From Marinomonas rhizomae (GTDB taxonomy: Bacteria; Pseudomonadota; Gammaproteobacteria; Pseudomonadales; Marinomonadaceae), in assembly GCF_003315485.1 (NCBI RefSeq), contig NZ_QNSE01000005.1, positions 248,001 through 312,000 on the forward strand: 64,000 nucleotides of DNA, read 5' to 3'. Shown here piece by piece: positions 42,699-52,685 of this stretch. Every line of letters begins with the position of its first letter. Position 1 is the stretch's first letter. A model generated the notes under the pieces. It did no database searches. It was not told the DNA's origin and was given only the letters and a program-made list of their open reading frames with translations. Made by a program: the position numbers and the translations under genes.

Positions 42699-43613
42699 AT
42701 GCAGACTTCTTCTAAAAGCGGGATTTTTTACGCCTTAACAGCCTTTACCTTGTGGGCTATTGCGCCAATCTATTTTAAAGAAATGTCGTTTGTCCCTGCA
42801 CAGGAAATTCTTGCCTACCGCGTTATTTGGTCATGCCTACTCGTTCTTATATTAATTGTACTACTGCGCTACACCGACGCTTTAACAAGGGTCTTGCGAT
42901 CTCCCAAAACATTATTAGCCATGCTGGTTTCAACCGTGCTGATTGCAGTGAATTGGGGAACCTTTATTTGGGCAGTACAAAACAACAAGATGCTCAGTGC
43001 CAGCTTGGGTTATTACATCAACCCACTTATTAGTATTTTATTAGGCGTAATCTTCTTCAAAGAGAAGTTAGATATAGTGCGTAAGGCTGCGGTGTTTTTA
43101 TGTTTCTGCGCAGTTGTTTTTGAGGTCATTCAATTTGGTTCATTGCCTTGGGTCGCCTTGTCTCTCGCTGTAACGTTTGGGTTTTATGGGCTGGTCCGTA
43201 AAAAAGTGGCCGTCGATAGTTTCACTGGTATGGCCATCGAAACCGCTATTTTATTACCTTTCGCTCTCATCTATTTAATGCTCAGTGACTCACCAAGTGC
43301 CAATATGTTTGATAATACCAGCACGGTAAACTGGCTGTTATTTGCGTCTGGACCAATCACCATGGTGCCACTAATGTGCTTCGCAGCCGCAGCGAACCGA
43401 GTAAGTATGGTGACGCTTGGCTTCTTTCAATATATCGGACCAACTGGCATGTTTTTTCTGGCGGTTTTTTTATACGACGAGCCGCTAAGCTCAGAAAAGT
43501 TCACCACTTTTGTGCTGATCTGGTCGGCACTTGCCATGCTAATTGTGGATTCCATTCGCCGAATGCGAAAGGCCAAAGTAGCTAAGCCGCTTACCAACAA
43601 CAGCACCAGCTGA
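42699..43613 (+). CDS. rarD: RarD-family EamA transporter
   Basis: A 304-residue ten-helix DMT-superfamily protein. The N-terminal SGIFYALTAFTLWAIAPIYF, ILAYRVIWSC and SASLGYYINPLISILLG motifs are characteristic of RarD. ATG 42699 (MQTSSKSG), with GAGTGGGA upstream, fits family starts better than the earlier in-frame codon. The substrate is not firmly known; RarD was first linked to chloramphenicol sensitivity. Divergent from ribN. Confidence 0.9.
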   Translation: MQTSSKSGIFYALTAFTLWAIAPIYFKEMSFVPAQEILAYRVIWSCLLVLILIVLLRYTDALTRVLRSPKTLLAMLVSTVLIAVNWGTFIWAVQNNKMLSASLGYYINPLISILLGVIFFKEKLDIVRKAAVFLCFCAVVFEVIQFGSLPWVALSLAVTFGFYGLVRKKVAVDSFTGMAIETAILLPFALIYLMLSDSPSANMFDNTSTVNWLLFASGPITMVPLMCFAAAANRVSMVTLGFFQYIGPTGMFFLAVFLYDEPLSSEKFTTFVLIWSALAMLIVDSIRRMRKAKVAKPLTNNSTS

Positions 43614-43637
43614 CCTTTTTTATAAAGTGGCCCTAAT

Positions 43638-43717
43638 AAAGAGCAACGCTTACGATATTTAAAAAATATACGCGGTTTTCACCATGTTTAAATATTGAAA
43701 AAGTTGCTCTTTTTTTG
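43638..43717 (+). terminator. Long-loop terminator after rarD
   Basis: AAAGAGCAAC (43638-43647) pairs with GTTGCTCTTT (43703-43712), followed by a T run to 43716. The 55-base loop is unusually long and contains a small inner inverted repeat. Confidence 0.6.
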
Positions 43718-43776
43718 TTTCTTTTTTAGCCATCTGGCCTCACAATCGCGGCATGTTTGGCTATTGACTATATGAA

Positions 43777-44583
43777 ATGAAAATTATCTCTTTTGATGCA
43801 CTAAGAACCTTACACTTACCTCATGTTCGCTACATAAAACCAGAGTCTATGTACGACCATCTAGAGGAAATTAAGGAGGCTGATTGGCTACTATTTCCAC
43901 AGTACTGGCAGCTAACTGCTTTGGTTTTTGGGCTGAAGAAGCGTATTTTTCCAAGCCTTTCTTCATACATGATCGGTCACGACAAAATCGAAATGACGCG
44001 AACCTTCCGTACGATTACTCCACAACATCATCCTTATACCCTTATTTCTGCAAACACACCTTTTGAAGCGGAAAAGATTTGGGATGAAATGCCATCACCA
44101 TTTGTCGCTAAAATTCCGCGTAGTAGTATGGGCCATGGCGTATTTCTCATAGAAACAATAGGTCAGTGGAGAGACTATATTGCTCAAACTGACGTGCTGT
44201 ATGTACAAGAGTATTTGCCAATAGACAGAGACATGCGCGTTATTTGGATCGGTAATAAAATCGTTAGTGGATATTGGCGCTTACAATCAGACAACGGCTT
44301 CCACAATAACATCAGCCAAGGTGGACAAGTAGAAGCCGCTCTGATTCCAAAAGAAGCTCAAGATCTAGTCACTTATTTGGCGGAATCATTGGACATCAAC
44401 CACGCAGGGTTTGATATTGCCATGGTTGGCTCTGTACCTTATGTGATTGAGATAAATCGAATTTTTGGTAATCAAGGCTTGCCGAACATCCAACAAGATG
44501 TAAATGATGAGCTGCTTAACTACCTCAATGAGCAACATTTATTAACAACCGCTATGTTAATCGATCAACCCAGCGGTTTTTGA
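43777..44583 (+). CDS. RimK-like ATP-grasp protein
   Basis: A 268-residue cytosolic ATP-grasp protein. The nucleotide-binding lysine is in FVAKIPRSSMGHGVFLI (about 110-126), the hinge region reads YVQEYLPIDRDMRVIWIG, and the metal ligands are in HAGFDIAMVG and VIEINRIFG (Glu and Asn near 224-226). It resembles RimK/LysX ligases, which join an amino acid or peptide to a carboxylate, but is shorter in its N-terminal part, and the substrate is unknown. It is isolated, with a terminator hairpin downstream. It is not part of the GAK-type ATP-grasp group at 58 kb. Confidence 0.8.
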   Translation: MKIISFDALRTLHLPHVRYIKPESMYDHLEEIKEADWLLFPQYWQLTALVFGLKKRIFPSLSSYMIGHDKIEMTRTFRTITPQHHPYTLISANTPFEAEKIWDEMPSPFVAKIPRSSMGHGVFLIETIGQWRDYIAQTDVLYVQEYLPIDRDMRVIWIGNKIVSGYWRLQSDNGFHNNISQGGQVEAALIPKEAQDLVTYLAESLDINHAGFDIAMVGSVPYVIEINRIFGNQGLPNIQQDVNDELLNYLNEQHLLTTAMLIDQPSGF

Positions 44584-44923
44584 TCCAATATATCTCCTTG
44601 CTAAGGTGCCTACACGTCTTAGCAAGGCTAATGTATAAAGTACTACCCAAACTTGCTCACAGAAGAGTTTTGTCATTCTTGCATCATATAGCATAGCTAC
44701 TATAGAACAATGCAAAACCACTATTGCTGCTCTTGATGTGGGAATTGGAGGCTCCGTACAGCGCGAATATTCAATGGGGTGTTTGCCGTAATCAGGTAAG
44801 TCGCTTACTGGTTAGGATACTTTATAACAAAAAAGAAGTTGGTTTTAAAAACAGTTGTAATCCAATCGCTCGCGGCAGCTACTTTTATCGTATCTAGACA
44901 TGCTTAATTTAAGGGAAAGGTAC
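44584..44923. other. 340-base intergenic region with a strong hairpin
   Basis: CCTTGCTAAG (44596-44605) pairs perfectly with CTTAGCAAGG (44618-44627), probably the end of the ATP-grasp transcript despite lacking a T run. The rest holds no gene that I can support. Confidence 0.5.
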
Positions 44924-45394
44924 TTACTGGTTTTGCCTTGCCATAATGATCATTTTATCAAGTGCGGCGTGTAATCGCTTAGCGGCGTCAGGTCTAATAC
45001 GAGTTTTGGCAGTACAATCATTGATAGCTGCGGCGTATTCCGTAAACAGTTTTTTCTCTGAATAACGCTCATTAAGATGCCTAAAAAACGTCGCTCTTTG
45101 CCGATCAAACAATCGCTGCATAAGTGTGGCTTGAGATTCATTGCCGCCATACAGATTTAATAATTTTGGAGTAATTACATCAATTTGGAGAAAATCTTTA
45201 TAGGCAGATAGGCCGCCGTGTACTATTGTCATATCTTCTGCATCATAATTATCGGTGAAATTATCTAATTTAGAATCAACAAATTCCACCAACGCGAGGC
45301 AAGAGTTAAGTTCATTAATCGAAGGGTTCGCGGCAAACAATGTAGCCGAACAAAGTGAACTGATGATAAAAATGAGATTTTTACATACCTTCAT
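44924..45394 (-). CDS. Small exported protein of unknown function
   Basis: A 156-residue protein with a signal peptide MKVCKNLIFIISSLCSATLFAA. The start ATG 45394 is fixed by AAGGAG 7 bases upstream, so the longer frame is discarded. The mature part is helical and charged with two Cys (NSCLAL and NDCTAK). No family recognised. Its neighbours give no clue. Confidence 0.6.
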   Translation of the reverse strand: MKVCKNLIFIISSLCSATLFAANPSINELNSCLALVEFVDSKLDNFTDNYDAEDMTIVHGGLSAYKDFLQIDVITPKLLNLYGGNESQATLMQRLFDRQRATFFRHLNERYSEKKLFTEYAAAINDCTAKTRIRPDAAKRLHAALDKMIIMARQNQ

Positions 45395-45587
45395 AGTCCG
45401 TCTCCTTTTTATTATTGCTGTAAAGCGATTCGAATACTCAGCTGACAACGCTACACCATTTGCATAAAATAGCACCAAGGGTTGTTTAAGCAAAAACATA
45501 TTGTAAATAATTATCAACAATACTTTGGTGTTTTAAACAACTTAAGTACAAAAATAGCGAGACACCTTCAATATGAAGCCGCCGTTA

Positions 45588-45813
45588 TTAGATTTTACAT
45601 TCAGAAATTATACATTCAGTAGAAGGGGGGTTATTCGCCAGTTTGTTCACTGGACGAATAGGTCTTGGGGCAAAAAGTACCGCCACAGCCATGAAGGACG
45701 GTCTCTGCGTAGACGAAACAAAAAATACATTCAAAGCTGCTGATCATGGCGTCTTCAGCAGATGGAAGGAAATCTTTATCACAACACTCGCAATTAGGTC
45801 TTAGCGCTAGCAT
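45588..45813 (-). pseudogene. Frameshifted DUF1272 zinc-ribbon gene
   Basis: The N-terminus MLALRPNCECCDKDFLP and SSFECIFC are plain DUF1272. Then the usual CPNCGG is shortened to CGGTF, a usual Cys reads Tyr (FVYAE), and after a run of five T the frame must shift by one base to resume as APRPIRPVNKLANNPPSTE, the family's C-terminus, ending at TAA 45588-45590. In the unshifted frame the protein stops early at 45631. The likely lesion is one extra T in the run. The product, if made, would lack part of the metal site. Confidence 0.75.
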
Positions 45814-45908
45814 ACCTCACTTTAGATGGATCAAAAAAAAACAGATTTCAATCTAACAAAGATCCATAGGCTGCACTACAAAAACCTAAGATATTAGTGG
45901 CTATATGC

Positions 45909-47897
45909 TCAGCTCGCCAAGGTAAAACGTGCCATAGTTTGCTTCATCGCGGCACTTTGCCCACTCAACTCTTCGGCTGCAGCCGCCCCTTCAACCGACC
46001 CTGCGGCATTCTGCTCAACAACATCGCCAACAGAAACAATGGCACGCGCCACCTCATTAACAGCGAGAGACTGCTCGCTGGTCGCCGTAGCAATTTTCGC
46101 CACCACATCAGTCGTTTGGCTGATGCCATCGAAAACTGTCTGTAGCGATTTCGCCGTACTCTCAGCGATAGATACACCATTCTCAGTTTTTGACGAAGAT
46201 AACTGTATTAATTTCGCGGTTTCAGTAGCAGCGGCGGTGCTCCTTGACGCCAAACCTCGCACTTCATCAGCAACCACTGCAAAGCCTCGTCCTTGTTCAC
46301 CGGCTCTGGCGGCTTCAATCGCGGCATTTAAAGCTAATAAATTGGTTTGCTCAGCGATTTCATCGATCGTTTTAATAAAGCCTGAAATAGTTAATCCTGC
46401 TTCTTTAATATCCTTCATCGCAATCACCATATCTTGCATATCAGCTTGACCCTTAATAACCGCCTGCTGAGCCATCGCTGCTAATGAGTTGGCCTCTTTC
46501 GCACTTTCTGCATTTTTACTAGTTTGAACGGAAAGTTGCTCTAATGCGGCAGAAATTGTTTGTAAGTGATCTTTCTGCTGTGTCGCACCTTCTGCCAGTG
46601 AATGACTAAAACTAGACACCTGGGAACTACCAGAAGCAATTTGATCTCCTGCATTTTGAATGTCCGTCAAAATAGTGTTCAGATTTTTCACCATATCTTG
46701 TAACGCCTGACCTAGGCTATCTTTGTCCGAAGCCAACACCACCTTGGCGGACAAATCTCCATCGGCAATTTTTTGCGCCAATATAGCTTTCGCTTTTAAG
46801 CTATCAACCATACTACGAATAGCCGCATACAAGCTGTCCTCTCGCTCATTATTATTGGGCAATTGGACCTCTAAATCGCCTTCTGATACACGTCTAACAA
46901 CGTGAGTCACCAACGAAGGATCGCCACCTAATTGGAGCATCGTCGAACGTGTAATGAGCCACGCAATAGTAGCGCCGAGCAAAATGGCAACCACGACAAT
47001 GGCTTCAATAATATAAACCGCTTTGAAATTACTTTCTTCTAACTCTGGGCCAAGTTGATCCTGAGCGCTTTTAATGGATAACTTTAAGTCTTCTGTGGCC
47101 TTACTTACCGAATCACCCAGTGGGTTTAAAGAGCCTTCTATAATGGTGTTCCGATCAAAAATGACGTTAACGACATCAGAAAATGCCTTTTCATAAATAG
47201 CAACATCGTGAATGACGTCTTCCAGTAACGCCTTACGAGCTGGATTTTGAAGCTCCTCTTCTAAAACAATAAGTTGGTTATCTAAATCAGAAAATTCTTT
47301 TTTGACGCGATCTACTTCAGCCAAGCTATTAGTTTCTAAAAACTTCAGCGCATACAAGCGAGCAAGCAGCAAACTTCTAGTAGATAAAGACGCGTTATAA
47401 GCCGCAGAAACATCACCATCATTTTTAGCAGAAACGAGTATTTTAGTCAGGTTTTTCTCAATATCCGGACCATAAACATTCAATATATCATCAACCAACT
47501 CATTTCTTTTTTTCTTTAAAATGACAACACTTTCAACACCATCAAGATAATTATCTAACGAAAATCCAAGCTCTTTAATTACCTCGATTTCTTCAGGTTT
47601 CTTAATATCCGTTGTCGCATTACTCAAAAACTGCTGGGTATTATTCCAATAGAGATCAAATGCCTCTTTGTCTTCTGAACTACCCGAAAGAATAAAATCT
47701 TTTTCCTTCATACGAGCCATCAACATATTAGCCTGTACTCTACCTACAGCATTCGTTGCTCGTGCCAAAGAACGATAATCACCAAAGCCATCCGAAGCCT
47801 TCGTTAAAGCGAAATAGGCCGTGGAGCCAACTATCACTAATAGAACCATAACAACCGAAAAGCCTAAATATAATTTCTTTGAGAAGCTGACCATCAT
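45909..47897 (-). CDS. Methyl-accepting chemotaxis protein
   Basis: A 662-residue chemoreceptor. Membrane helices at about 9-29 and 303-325 flank a roughly 270-residue helical periplasmic sensor of the HBM/tandem four-helix type. HAMP follows (about 325-410, two HAMP-like units are possible), and the signalling domain has the conserved tip [20 protein letters not shown]. It directs CheA through the flagellar or another chemosensory pathway. No che genes are adjacent. The ligand is unknown; the long all-helical sensor suggests a carboxylic-acid type signal (inference). Confidence 0.92.
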   Translation of the reverse strand: MMVSFSKKLYLGFSVVMVLLVIVGSTAYFALTKASDGFGDYRSLARATNAVGRVQANMLMARMKEKDFILSGSSEDKEAFDLYWNNTQQFLSNATTDIKKPEEIEVIKELGFSLDNYLDGVESVVILKKKRNELVDDILNVYGPDIEKNLTKILVSAKNDGDVSAAYNASLSTRSLLLARLYALKFLETNSLAEVDRVKKEFSDLDNQLIVLEEELQNPARKALLEDVIHDVAIYEKAFSDVVNVIFDRNTIIEGSLNPLGDSVSKATEDLKLSIKSAQDQLGPELEESNFKAVYIIEAIVVVAILLGATIAWLITRSTMLQLGGDPSLVTHVVRRVSEGDLEVQLPNNNEREDSLYAAIRSMVDSLKAKAILAQKIADGDLSAKVVLASDKDSLGQALQDMVKNLNTILTDIQNAGDQIASGSSQVSSFSHSLAEGATQQKDHLQTISAALEQLSVQTSKNAESAKEANSLAAMAQQAVIKGQADMQDMVIAMKDIKEAGLTISGFIKTIDEIAEQTNLLALNAAIEAARAGEQGRGFAVVADEVRGLASRSTAAATETAKLIQLSSSKTENGVSIAESTAKSLQTVFDGISQTTDVVAKIATATSEQSLAVNEVARAIVSVGDVVEQNAAGSVEGAAAAEELSGQSAAMKQTMARFTLAS

Positions 47898-48133
47898 CTG
47901 AACCCTTTTAACATAGAGTAATACCTTTATTAAAATAGAGGATTAAATTTAAAAAATAACTTTATAATGTGTATTGATTTGTAAAATAAAGATACAAAAT
48001 AGTGGAAAAAGAATCATTATTATAAAGAGTATGTTTATATTTTCTAAAACAGGATGAATATATTTTTTTTATTTGTCATGATCTATCCGAGACGACAAAA
48101 ACATCCTTAAAACTATTTGATCAGAGCAACCTC

Positions 48134-49168
48134 ATGAATAAGCACACAGCCACATCTGCGGATGTCGCAGCCCTAGCCGGCGTATCTCAATCTACCGTAT
48201 CACGTAGTTTCGATCCTAATAGTCGAATTTCCGTGGCGACTCGTCAGCGTGTCTTTGAAGCGGCAGAACAACTTGGCTACCAAATAAATAAAGCCGCGCA
48301 AACCATGATTAAGAAGCGCAGCGATCTTGTCGGCCTTGTCACAGCCGGATTAGAAGACCCTTTTCGCTCTGAGTTTTTGCACAAGCTCATTATTGAAGTT
48401 CAAAACTGTGGACTGCGACCTATGGTCATGGACGTGTCTGATAGAGAAACCATAGACGAAGAGCTACATGGGCTGATTCAATATCAGTTAAGCGGCGTCA
48501 TCATCACCTCAGGAACGCCCAGTGAGAATATCGGAAAGGCCTTTATAAGACACGGTATTCCCGTGGTATTGGTAAATCGTACAGAACATTCCGATGAAGC
48601 TGACATTGTTAATTTAGATAATGAAGGCGCCGGTGAAATGGCTGCAAAAGCCTTTATAGAATCAGGTAAAACGAACCTTGTCGTCGTACGCTCTAAAAAG
48701 CCCAGCTTTAGTAGTGTAATGCGTGTTAAAGGTTTCCTAAATTATTTAGCCCCCTTCCTAAGTGGAGATAAAGTGAACGCCACCGAAGTTTTGTGTGATG
48801 CCGGAAACTATGACAGTGGTTATCAAATTGCAGACAAGATTTTAACCTCGCAACACAAACCGGATGGCATTTTTTTCTGCATGGATCATATAGCATGTGG
48901 CTTTCTAGACTCAGCTAAGAGACTAGTCTCCCCCAACGAGATGAGCGCTATTGGAGTCATTGGCTGTGATGACATTGCCCTCGCCAGCTTTAGAGCCTAT
49001 GATTTAACGACCATTAGACAATCATCAAGCGAAATTGCAAGAGCCTCGGTAGAAACTCTATTAAACAGATTACAATCCCCAACCTCGGCGCCCAGTAAGC
49101 AAGCTATTCCTGTGGAGCTCGTCTATCGTTCTACTTTGGCTAAGCCACAACGAACTAATATTGAATAG
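48134..49168 (+). CDS. LacI family transcriptional regulator (transport locus 2)
   Basis: A 344-residue LacI/GalR regulator. HTH and hinge are at about 9-64 (SADVAALAGVSQSTVSRSFD), and the ligand domain contains GVIITSGTPS and GVIGCDDIALASF. It is close in layout to the LacI protein of locus 1 (for example SGVVVTSGQP against SGVIITSGTP), suggesting paralogues. It lies upstream of, and in the same direction as, the AfuABC-like importer; the near-perfect operator at 49294-49315 sits in the promoter between. Confidence 0.9.
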   Translation: MNKHTATSADVAALAGVSQSTVSRSFDPNSRISVATRQRVFEAAEQLGYQINKAAQTMIKKRSDLVGLVTAGLEDPFRSEFLHKLIIEVQNCGLRPMVMDVSDRETIDEELHGLIQYQLSGVIITSGTPSENIGKAFIRHGIPVVLVNRTEHSDEADIVNLDNEGAGEMAAKAFIESGKTNLVVVRSKKPSFSSVMRVKGFLNYLAPFLSGDKVNATEVLCDAGNYDSGYQIADKILTSQHKPDGIFFCMDHIACGFLDSAKRLVSPNEMSAIGVIGCDDIALASFRAYDLTTIRQSSSEIARASVETLLNRLQSPTSAPSKQAIPVELVYRSTLAKPQRTNIE

Positions 49169-49293
49169 AAAAGCACTCCATTTATACTGACCGAAATACG
49201 TTACCTATTGAACTCAATAGAATTTTTATTTCACATATAATTTTTTTTGAAATTTGCCTTTCGTTATAGAGATTTGCCTAGTATGCTTATGTT

Positions 49294-49315
49294 GTTGTTC
49301 ATACGTATGCACAAC
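49294..49315. promoter_or_regulatory. LacI-type operator before the AfuA-like gene
   Basis: A 22-base near-perfect palindrome: GTTGT, one mismatched base, core CATACGTATG, one mismatched base, ACAAC. The central CG and half-site spacing fit the LacI/GalR class. It is 30 bases before the binding-protein start, where it could block transcription. Confidence 0.8.
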
Positions 49316-49344
49316 TCTTAAAAACATCAGGAGGCAATATAAAA

Positions 49345-50376
49345 ATGAAAAACTCTCCCTATATCCTTAGCCTTGCTATCGCGACCGCAGCCACCCTAGG
49401 CGCGGCCCCCGCTATGGCAAAAGGCAAGCTAAATGTTCTTTGTTCCACCGATACCGATTGGTGTAGTTTGATGGAAACAAGTTTTGAAGCCGAAACAGGT
49501 ATTGATGTCTCTCTTATTCGTAAGAGCTCGGGCGAGGCTTATGCACAACTACGTGCGGAAGCCAAAAACCCAAAAATCGACATTTGGTGGGGCGGCACAG
49601 GTGATCCACACCTTCAGGCGGCAGCCGAAAAGCTCACTCAAGTATACAAGCCAAAAGCCCTTTCTAGCCTTCGAGATTGGGCACAAAATCAAGCAAAAGT
49701 ATCCGGCTACCGTACGGTCGGTGTGTACGCTGGCGCGCTGGGTTTTGGCTACAATGAAGACATCCTAAAATCCAAAGGTCTGCCCGCACCTCAATGCTGG
49801 AAAGATCTCACCAAACCAATGTACAAGGGCGAAGTACAAGTCGCCAACCCAAATTCGTCTGGTACGTCTTACACCGCACTCGCCACGTTTGTACAAATGA
49901 TGGGGGAAGACACAGCGTTCGACTTCCTTGCGCAACTGCATAAGAACATCAATCAATACACAAAATCTGGTTCTGCACCAATTAAAGCGGCTTCCAATGG
50001 TGAGACAGCCATCGGTATTACCTTTATTCACGACATCGTAAAACAGGTGAAAAAAGGCTACCCAGTCAAAGCTGTCGCGCCGTGCGAAGGCACCGGCTAT
50101 GAAGTGGGATCCATGAGTATCGTCAAAGGCGCTCGCCACTTAAGAGAAGCCAAAGTGTGGGCGGAATTTGCTTTACGCCCAGACATACAGACGATGGCAG
50201 CAAAAGCCAATGCTTACCAAGTACCATCCAACCAGTCAGCAACGACACCACCGGGTGCGCCTGACTTCGATACGCTAAAACTGATCGATTACGATTTTGC
50301 TAAATACGGAGCGGCGGACACTCGCCAACATTTGTTGCAACGTTGGGATAATGAGATCAAGTCTCTACCACGTTAA
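49345..50376 (+). CDS. afuA: AfuA-like sugar-phosphate binding protein (locus 2)
   Basis: A 343-residue periplasmic binding protein with signal peptide ending AMA-KG (about 25). The mature part (LNVLCSTDTDWCSLMETSFE, then IDIWWGGTGDPHLQAA, then GITFIHDIVKQV and CEGTGYEVGSM) follows AfuA of Actinobacillus, first thought to bind ferric iron and later shown to bind hexose phosphates. The HD pair and the Glu in CEGTGYE sit where AfuA has its phosphate-sugar ligands, so sugar-phosphate is the better guess than iron. AGGAGG precedes the start. Confidence 0.75.
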   Translation: MKNSPYILSLAIATAATLGAAPAMAKGKLNVLCSTDTDWCSLMETSFEAETGIDVSLIRKSSGEAYAQLRAEAKNPKIDIWWGGTGDPHLQAAAEKLTQVYKPKALSSLRDWAQNQAKVSGYRTVGVYAGALGFGYNEDILKSKGLPAPQCWKDLTKPMYKGEVQVANPNSSGTSYTALATFVQMMGEDTAFDFLAQLHKNINQYTKSGSAPIKAASNGETAIGITFIHDIVKQVKKGYPVKAVAPCEGTGYEVGSMSIVKGARHLREAKVWAEFALRPDIQTMAAKANAYQVPSNQSATTPPGAPDFDTLKLIDYDFAKYGAADTRQHLLQRWDNEIKSLPR

Positions 50377-50404
50377 TCATACCGACAAACTTGTTTTGAC
50401 TGAG

Positions 50405-50431
50405 ATCTGTTGAGGCCAAACCTCAACAGAT
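50405..50431 (+). terminator. Hairpin between the binding-protein and permease genes
   Basis: ATCTGTTGAGG (50405-50415) pairs perfectly with CCTCAACAGAT (50421-50431) with a 5-base loop and no T run. As in locus 1, it probably stabilises the binding-protein mRNA or lowers permease expression. Confidence 0.6.
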
Positions 50432-50459
50432 ACTCACGTTCCTATTTGGAGTATCGATC

Positions 50460-52685
50460 GTGAAACACTCTTTTATTCCGTGGCTATTGCTCGGCTGGGT
50501 CGGTTTTTTACTGATGCCGTGGTATCTGCTTGAAGACGGTTTTTGGTCCTTTGTTTGGTTAACGGACGGCTATCCAACTGACCTATATTACGCGCCTGCC
50601 ATACTGCAAGGTCTACTTGGTGATAAGCTTTGGTTACTGCCAATAGCCTTGCCTTTACTTGCTCCTTTACGCTTGATGTCACTAACGAAAAACGACCCTA
50701 GATACAGTCGTTATTTAATCTATTCTGGTGCATTTGGGCTGATCTATATGATGGGCCAAGGTTTCGCCATTGGCGTCACTGGTTGGCAGTTTGCCGGATT
50801 AGACTCTCTGTTTGGTGAATTGGAGCAGCAGCAATATGGTTTCGGCTACGGCGCCATGCTGTGTGGCCTGTCTTTTTTAATTCTCTTGACCACAGGGTTG
50901 GCCGCAAGAGGCTTTTTAAAGGGCGACGTCTTTGTCACTGGCAGCATAGGTTTGATCGTTGCTTTAGTTGGCGTATTTGTATTCTTTCCAGTGAGCCAAG
51001 TACTGATCAGCGCCTTTATGGATAACGACGGCGCGTTTGCACCAACGGCGTTTTTGGGGAAATTTTTTAGCGATAACATTTGGTCGCTGTCCTGCCTTAG
51101 CAGTGGTTATACCTGTGGTACCGCTTGGAATTCACTGGCCTTAGCCATTATGACCGCCACTATCACCACATTGCTCGGTTTGTCCTTCGCCTTAGTCGTG
51201 ACGCGCACCGGTTTTCGCTGGAAAAGGTCCTTACGCCTGCTAACCGTGTTACCTATTATCACACCACCCTTTGTGATTGGTTTGGCGCTGATCTTATTAT
51301 TCGGCCGTTCTGGTGTGGTCACACAATTCTTTGCCGATGTGTTCAGCATCGAACCAGGCCGCTGGCTTTACGGCATGCCTGGTGTATTGCTGGCGCAAGT
51401 CCTGTCGTTTACACCGATTTCCTTTTTGGTATTAATCGGCGTAGTCGAAGGCGTCAGTCCTTCCATGGAAGAAGCTTCTCAAACTCTTCGAGCTGATCGC
51501 TGGCGTACCTTTGTGAATGTTTCACTGCCATTAATGCGCCCCGGTTTAGCCAACGCATTCTTACTGGCCTTCATTGAAAGTTTGGCTGATTTTGGCAACC
51601 CTATGGTATTGGGTGGCGACTTCGATGTCCTGTCGACCGAGATATTTTTTGCCATCGTCGGTGCTCAGAATGATCAAGGTTACGCGGCCGTTTTGGCCAT
51701 TCTTCTGCTCTTCTTTACGTTGAGTGCATTTTTCCTTCAGCGTCACTGGATTGGCAAAAAGTCCTATACCACGGTCACAGGCAAAGCGGATTCGGGTGCT
51801 TATATGGGTGTAAACCACGGCATGAAACTGGCTTGCTACATGACCGCTTTGCCTTGGGCGGCATTAACCATCGTCATCTACGGCATGATCATGTTCGGTG
51901 GTTTTGTACAAAACTGGGGCTACGATAACAGCTTTACCCTGCAACATTATCAAGATGCCTTTTCGATCGGTTGGGGGGAATTTGGGGTGATTTGGGAAGG
52001 TGCCGCATGGGATTCTCTGTGGACCACACTAAGCATTTCAGCGCTAGCAGCGCCATTTACGGCCATCGTTGGTTTGCTTACGGCTTACTTATTGGTCCGA
52101 CAGCAGTTCAAATGGAAAAGTACATTTGAGTTCGGCACCATGTTGAGCTTCGCCATTCCCGGTACCGTTATTGGTATCAGCTACATCCTAGCGTTTAACG
52201 TACCACCATTAGAACTAACGGGTACCGGTGTGATTCTGATTATCTGCTTTGTTTTCCGCAATATGCCAGTGGGTGTACGCGGTGGCATTGCCGCCATGAG
52301 TCAGCTGGATAAAAGCTTAGATGAAGCATCATTGACCTTAGGCGCAAACAGCCTAATGACCTTTCGACGCGTGATTCTGCCCTTGCTTCGACCTGCGATT
52401 ATCGCCGCTTTGGTTTACAGCTTTGTGCGTGCCATTACGTCTGTCAGCGCAGTGATCTTCCTTGTCAGCGCCGATCACAACATGGCGACCTCTTACATCA
52501 TAGGTTTGGTTGAAAACGGGGAATATGGCATTGCCATCGCCTACTGTAGCGTGCTGATTTTAGTCATGCTCGTCACCATCATTGGCATTAATTTGTCAGT
52601 AGGAAAACGCCGCCTAAGACGCACAGAGTCCATCTCTCATACACCCACTACTTCAAGTCCCTCTTTTAAGGAGAAACACGCATGA
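50460..52685 (+). CDS. afuB: Fused double permease, AfuB-like (locus 2)
   Basis: A 741-residue permease holding two PotB/PotC-like halves in one chain, with twelve or more helices and two EAA loops (EEASQTLRADRWRTFVNVSLP near 340, DEASLTLGANSLMTFRRVILP near 621). AfuB proteins share this fused form. The start is GTG 50460 with TTTGGAG upstream. Overlap ATGA with the ATPase gene couples translation. A first block of about 170 residues adds extra helices before the first permease unit. Confidence 0.85.
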   Translation: MKHSFIPWLLLGWVGFLLMPWYLLEDGFWSFVWLTDGYPTDLYYAPAILQGLLGDKLWLLPIALPLLAPLRLMSLTKNDPRYSRYLIYSGAFGLIYMMGQGFAIGVTGWQFAGLDSLFGELEQQQYGFGYGAMLCGLSFLILLTTGLAARGFLKGDVFVTGSIGLIVALVGVFVFFPVSQVLISAFMDNDGAFAPTAFLGKFFSDNIWSLSCLSSGYTCGTAWNSLALAIMTATITTLLGLSFALVVTRTGFRWKRSLRLLTVLPIITPPFVIGLALILLFGRSGVVTQFFADVFSIEPGRWLYGMPGVLLAQVLSFTPISFLVLIGVVEGVSPSMEEASQTLRADRWRTFVNVSLPLMRPGLANAFLLAFIESLADFGNPMVLGGDFDVLSTEIFFAIVGAQNDQGYAAVLAILLLFFTLSAFFLQRHWIGKKSYTTVTGKADSGAYMGVNHGMKLACYMTALPWAALTIVIYGMIMFGGFVQNWGYDNSFTLQHYQDAFSIGWGEFGVIWEGAAWDSLWTTLSISALAAPFTAIVGLLTAYLLVRQQFKWKSTFEFGTMLSFAIPGTVIGISYILAFNVPPLELTGTGVILIICFVFRNMPVGVRGGIAAMSQLDKSLDEASLTLGANSLMTFRRVILPLLRPAIIAALVYSFVRAITSVSAVIFLVSADHNMATSYIIGLVENGEYGIAIAYCSVLILVMLVTIIGINLSVGKRRLRRTESISHTPTTSSPSFKEKHA

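Noticed and set aside
43777-44583. Part of the GAK-type cassette because it is an ATP-grasp protein
   Set aside because: It is 10 kb away, on the other strand and isolated by hairpins; nothing ties it to that operon.
46039-46449. 136-residue open frame antisense to the chemoreceptor
   Set aside because: Lies over the conserved signalling tip on the other strand; Ala/Ser-rich shadow of the MCP coding sequence with no ribosome site.
49345-50376. Ferric-iron binding protein (FbpA/AfuA older annotation)
   Set aside because: The tandem tyrosines that bind iron in FbpA are not seen; the AfuA-like HD and Glu positions and the phosphatase neighbour favour a phosphorylated sugar.
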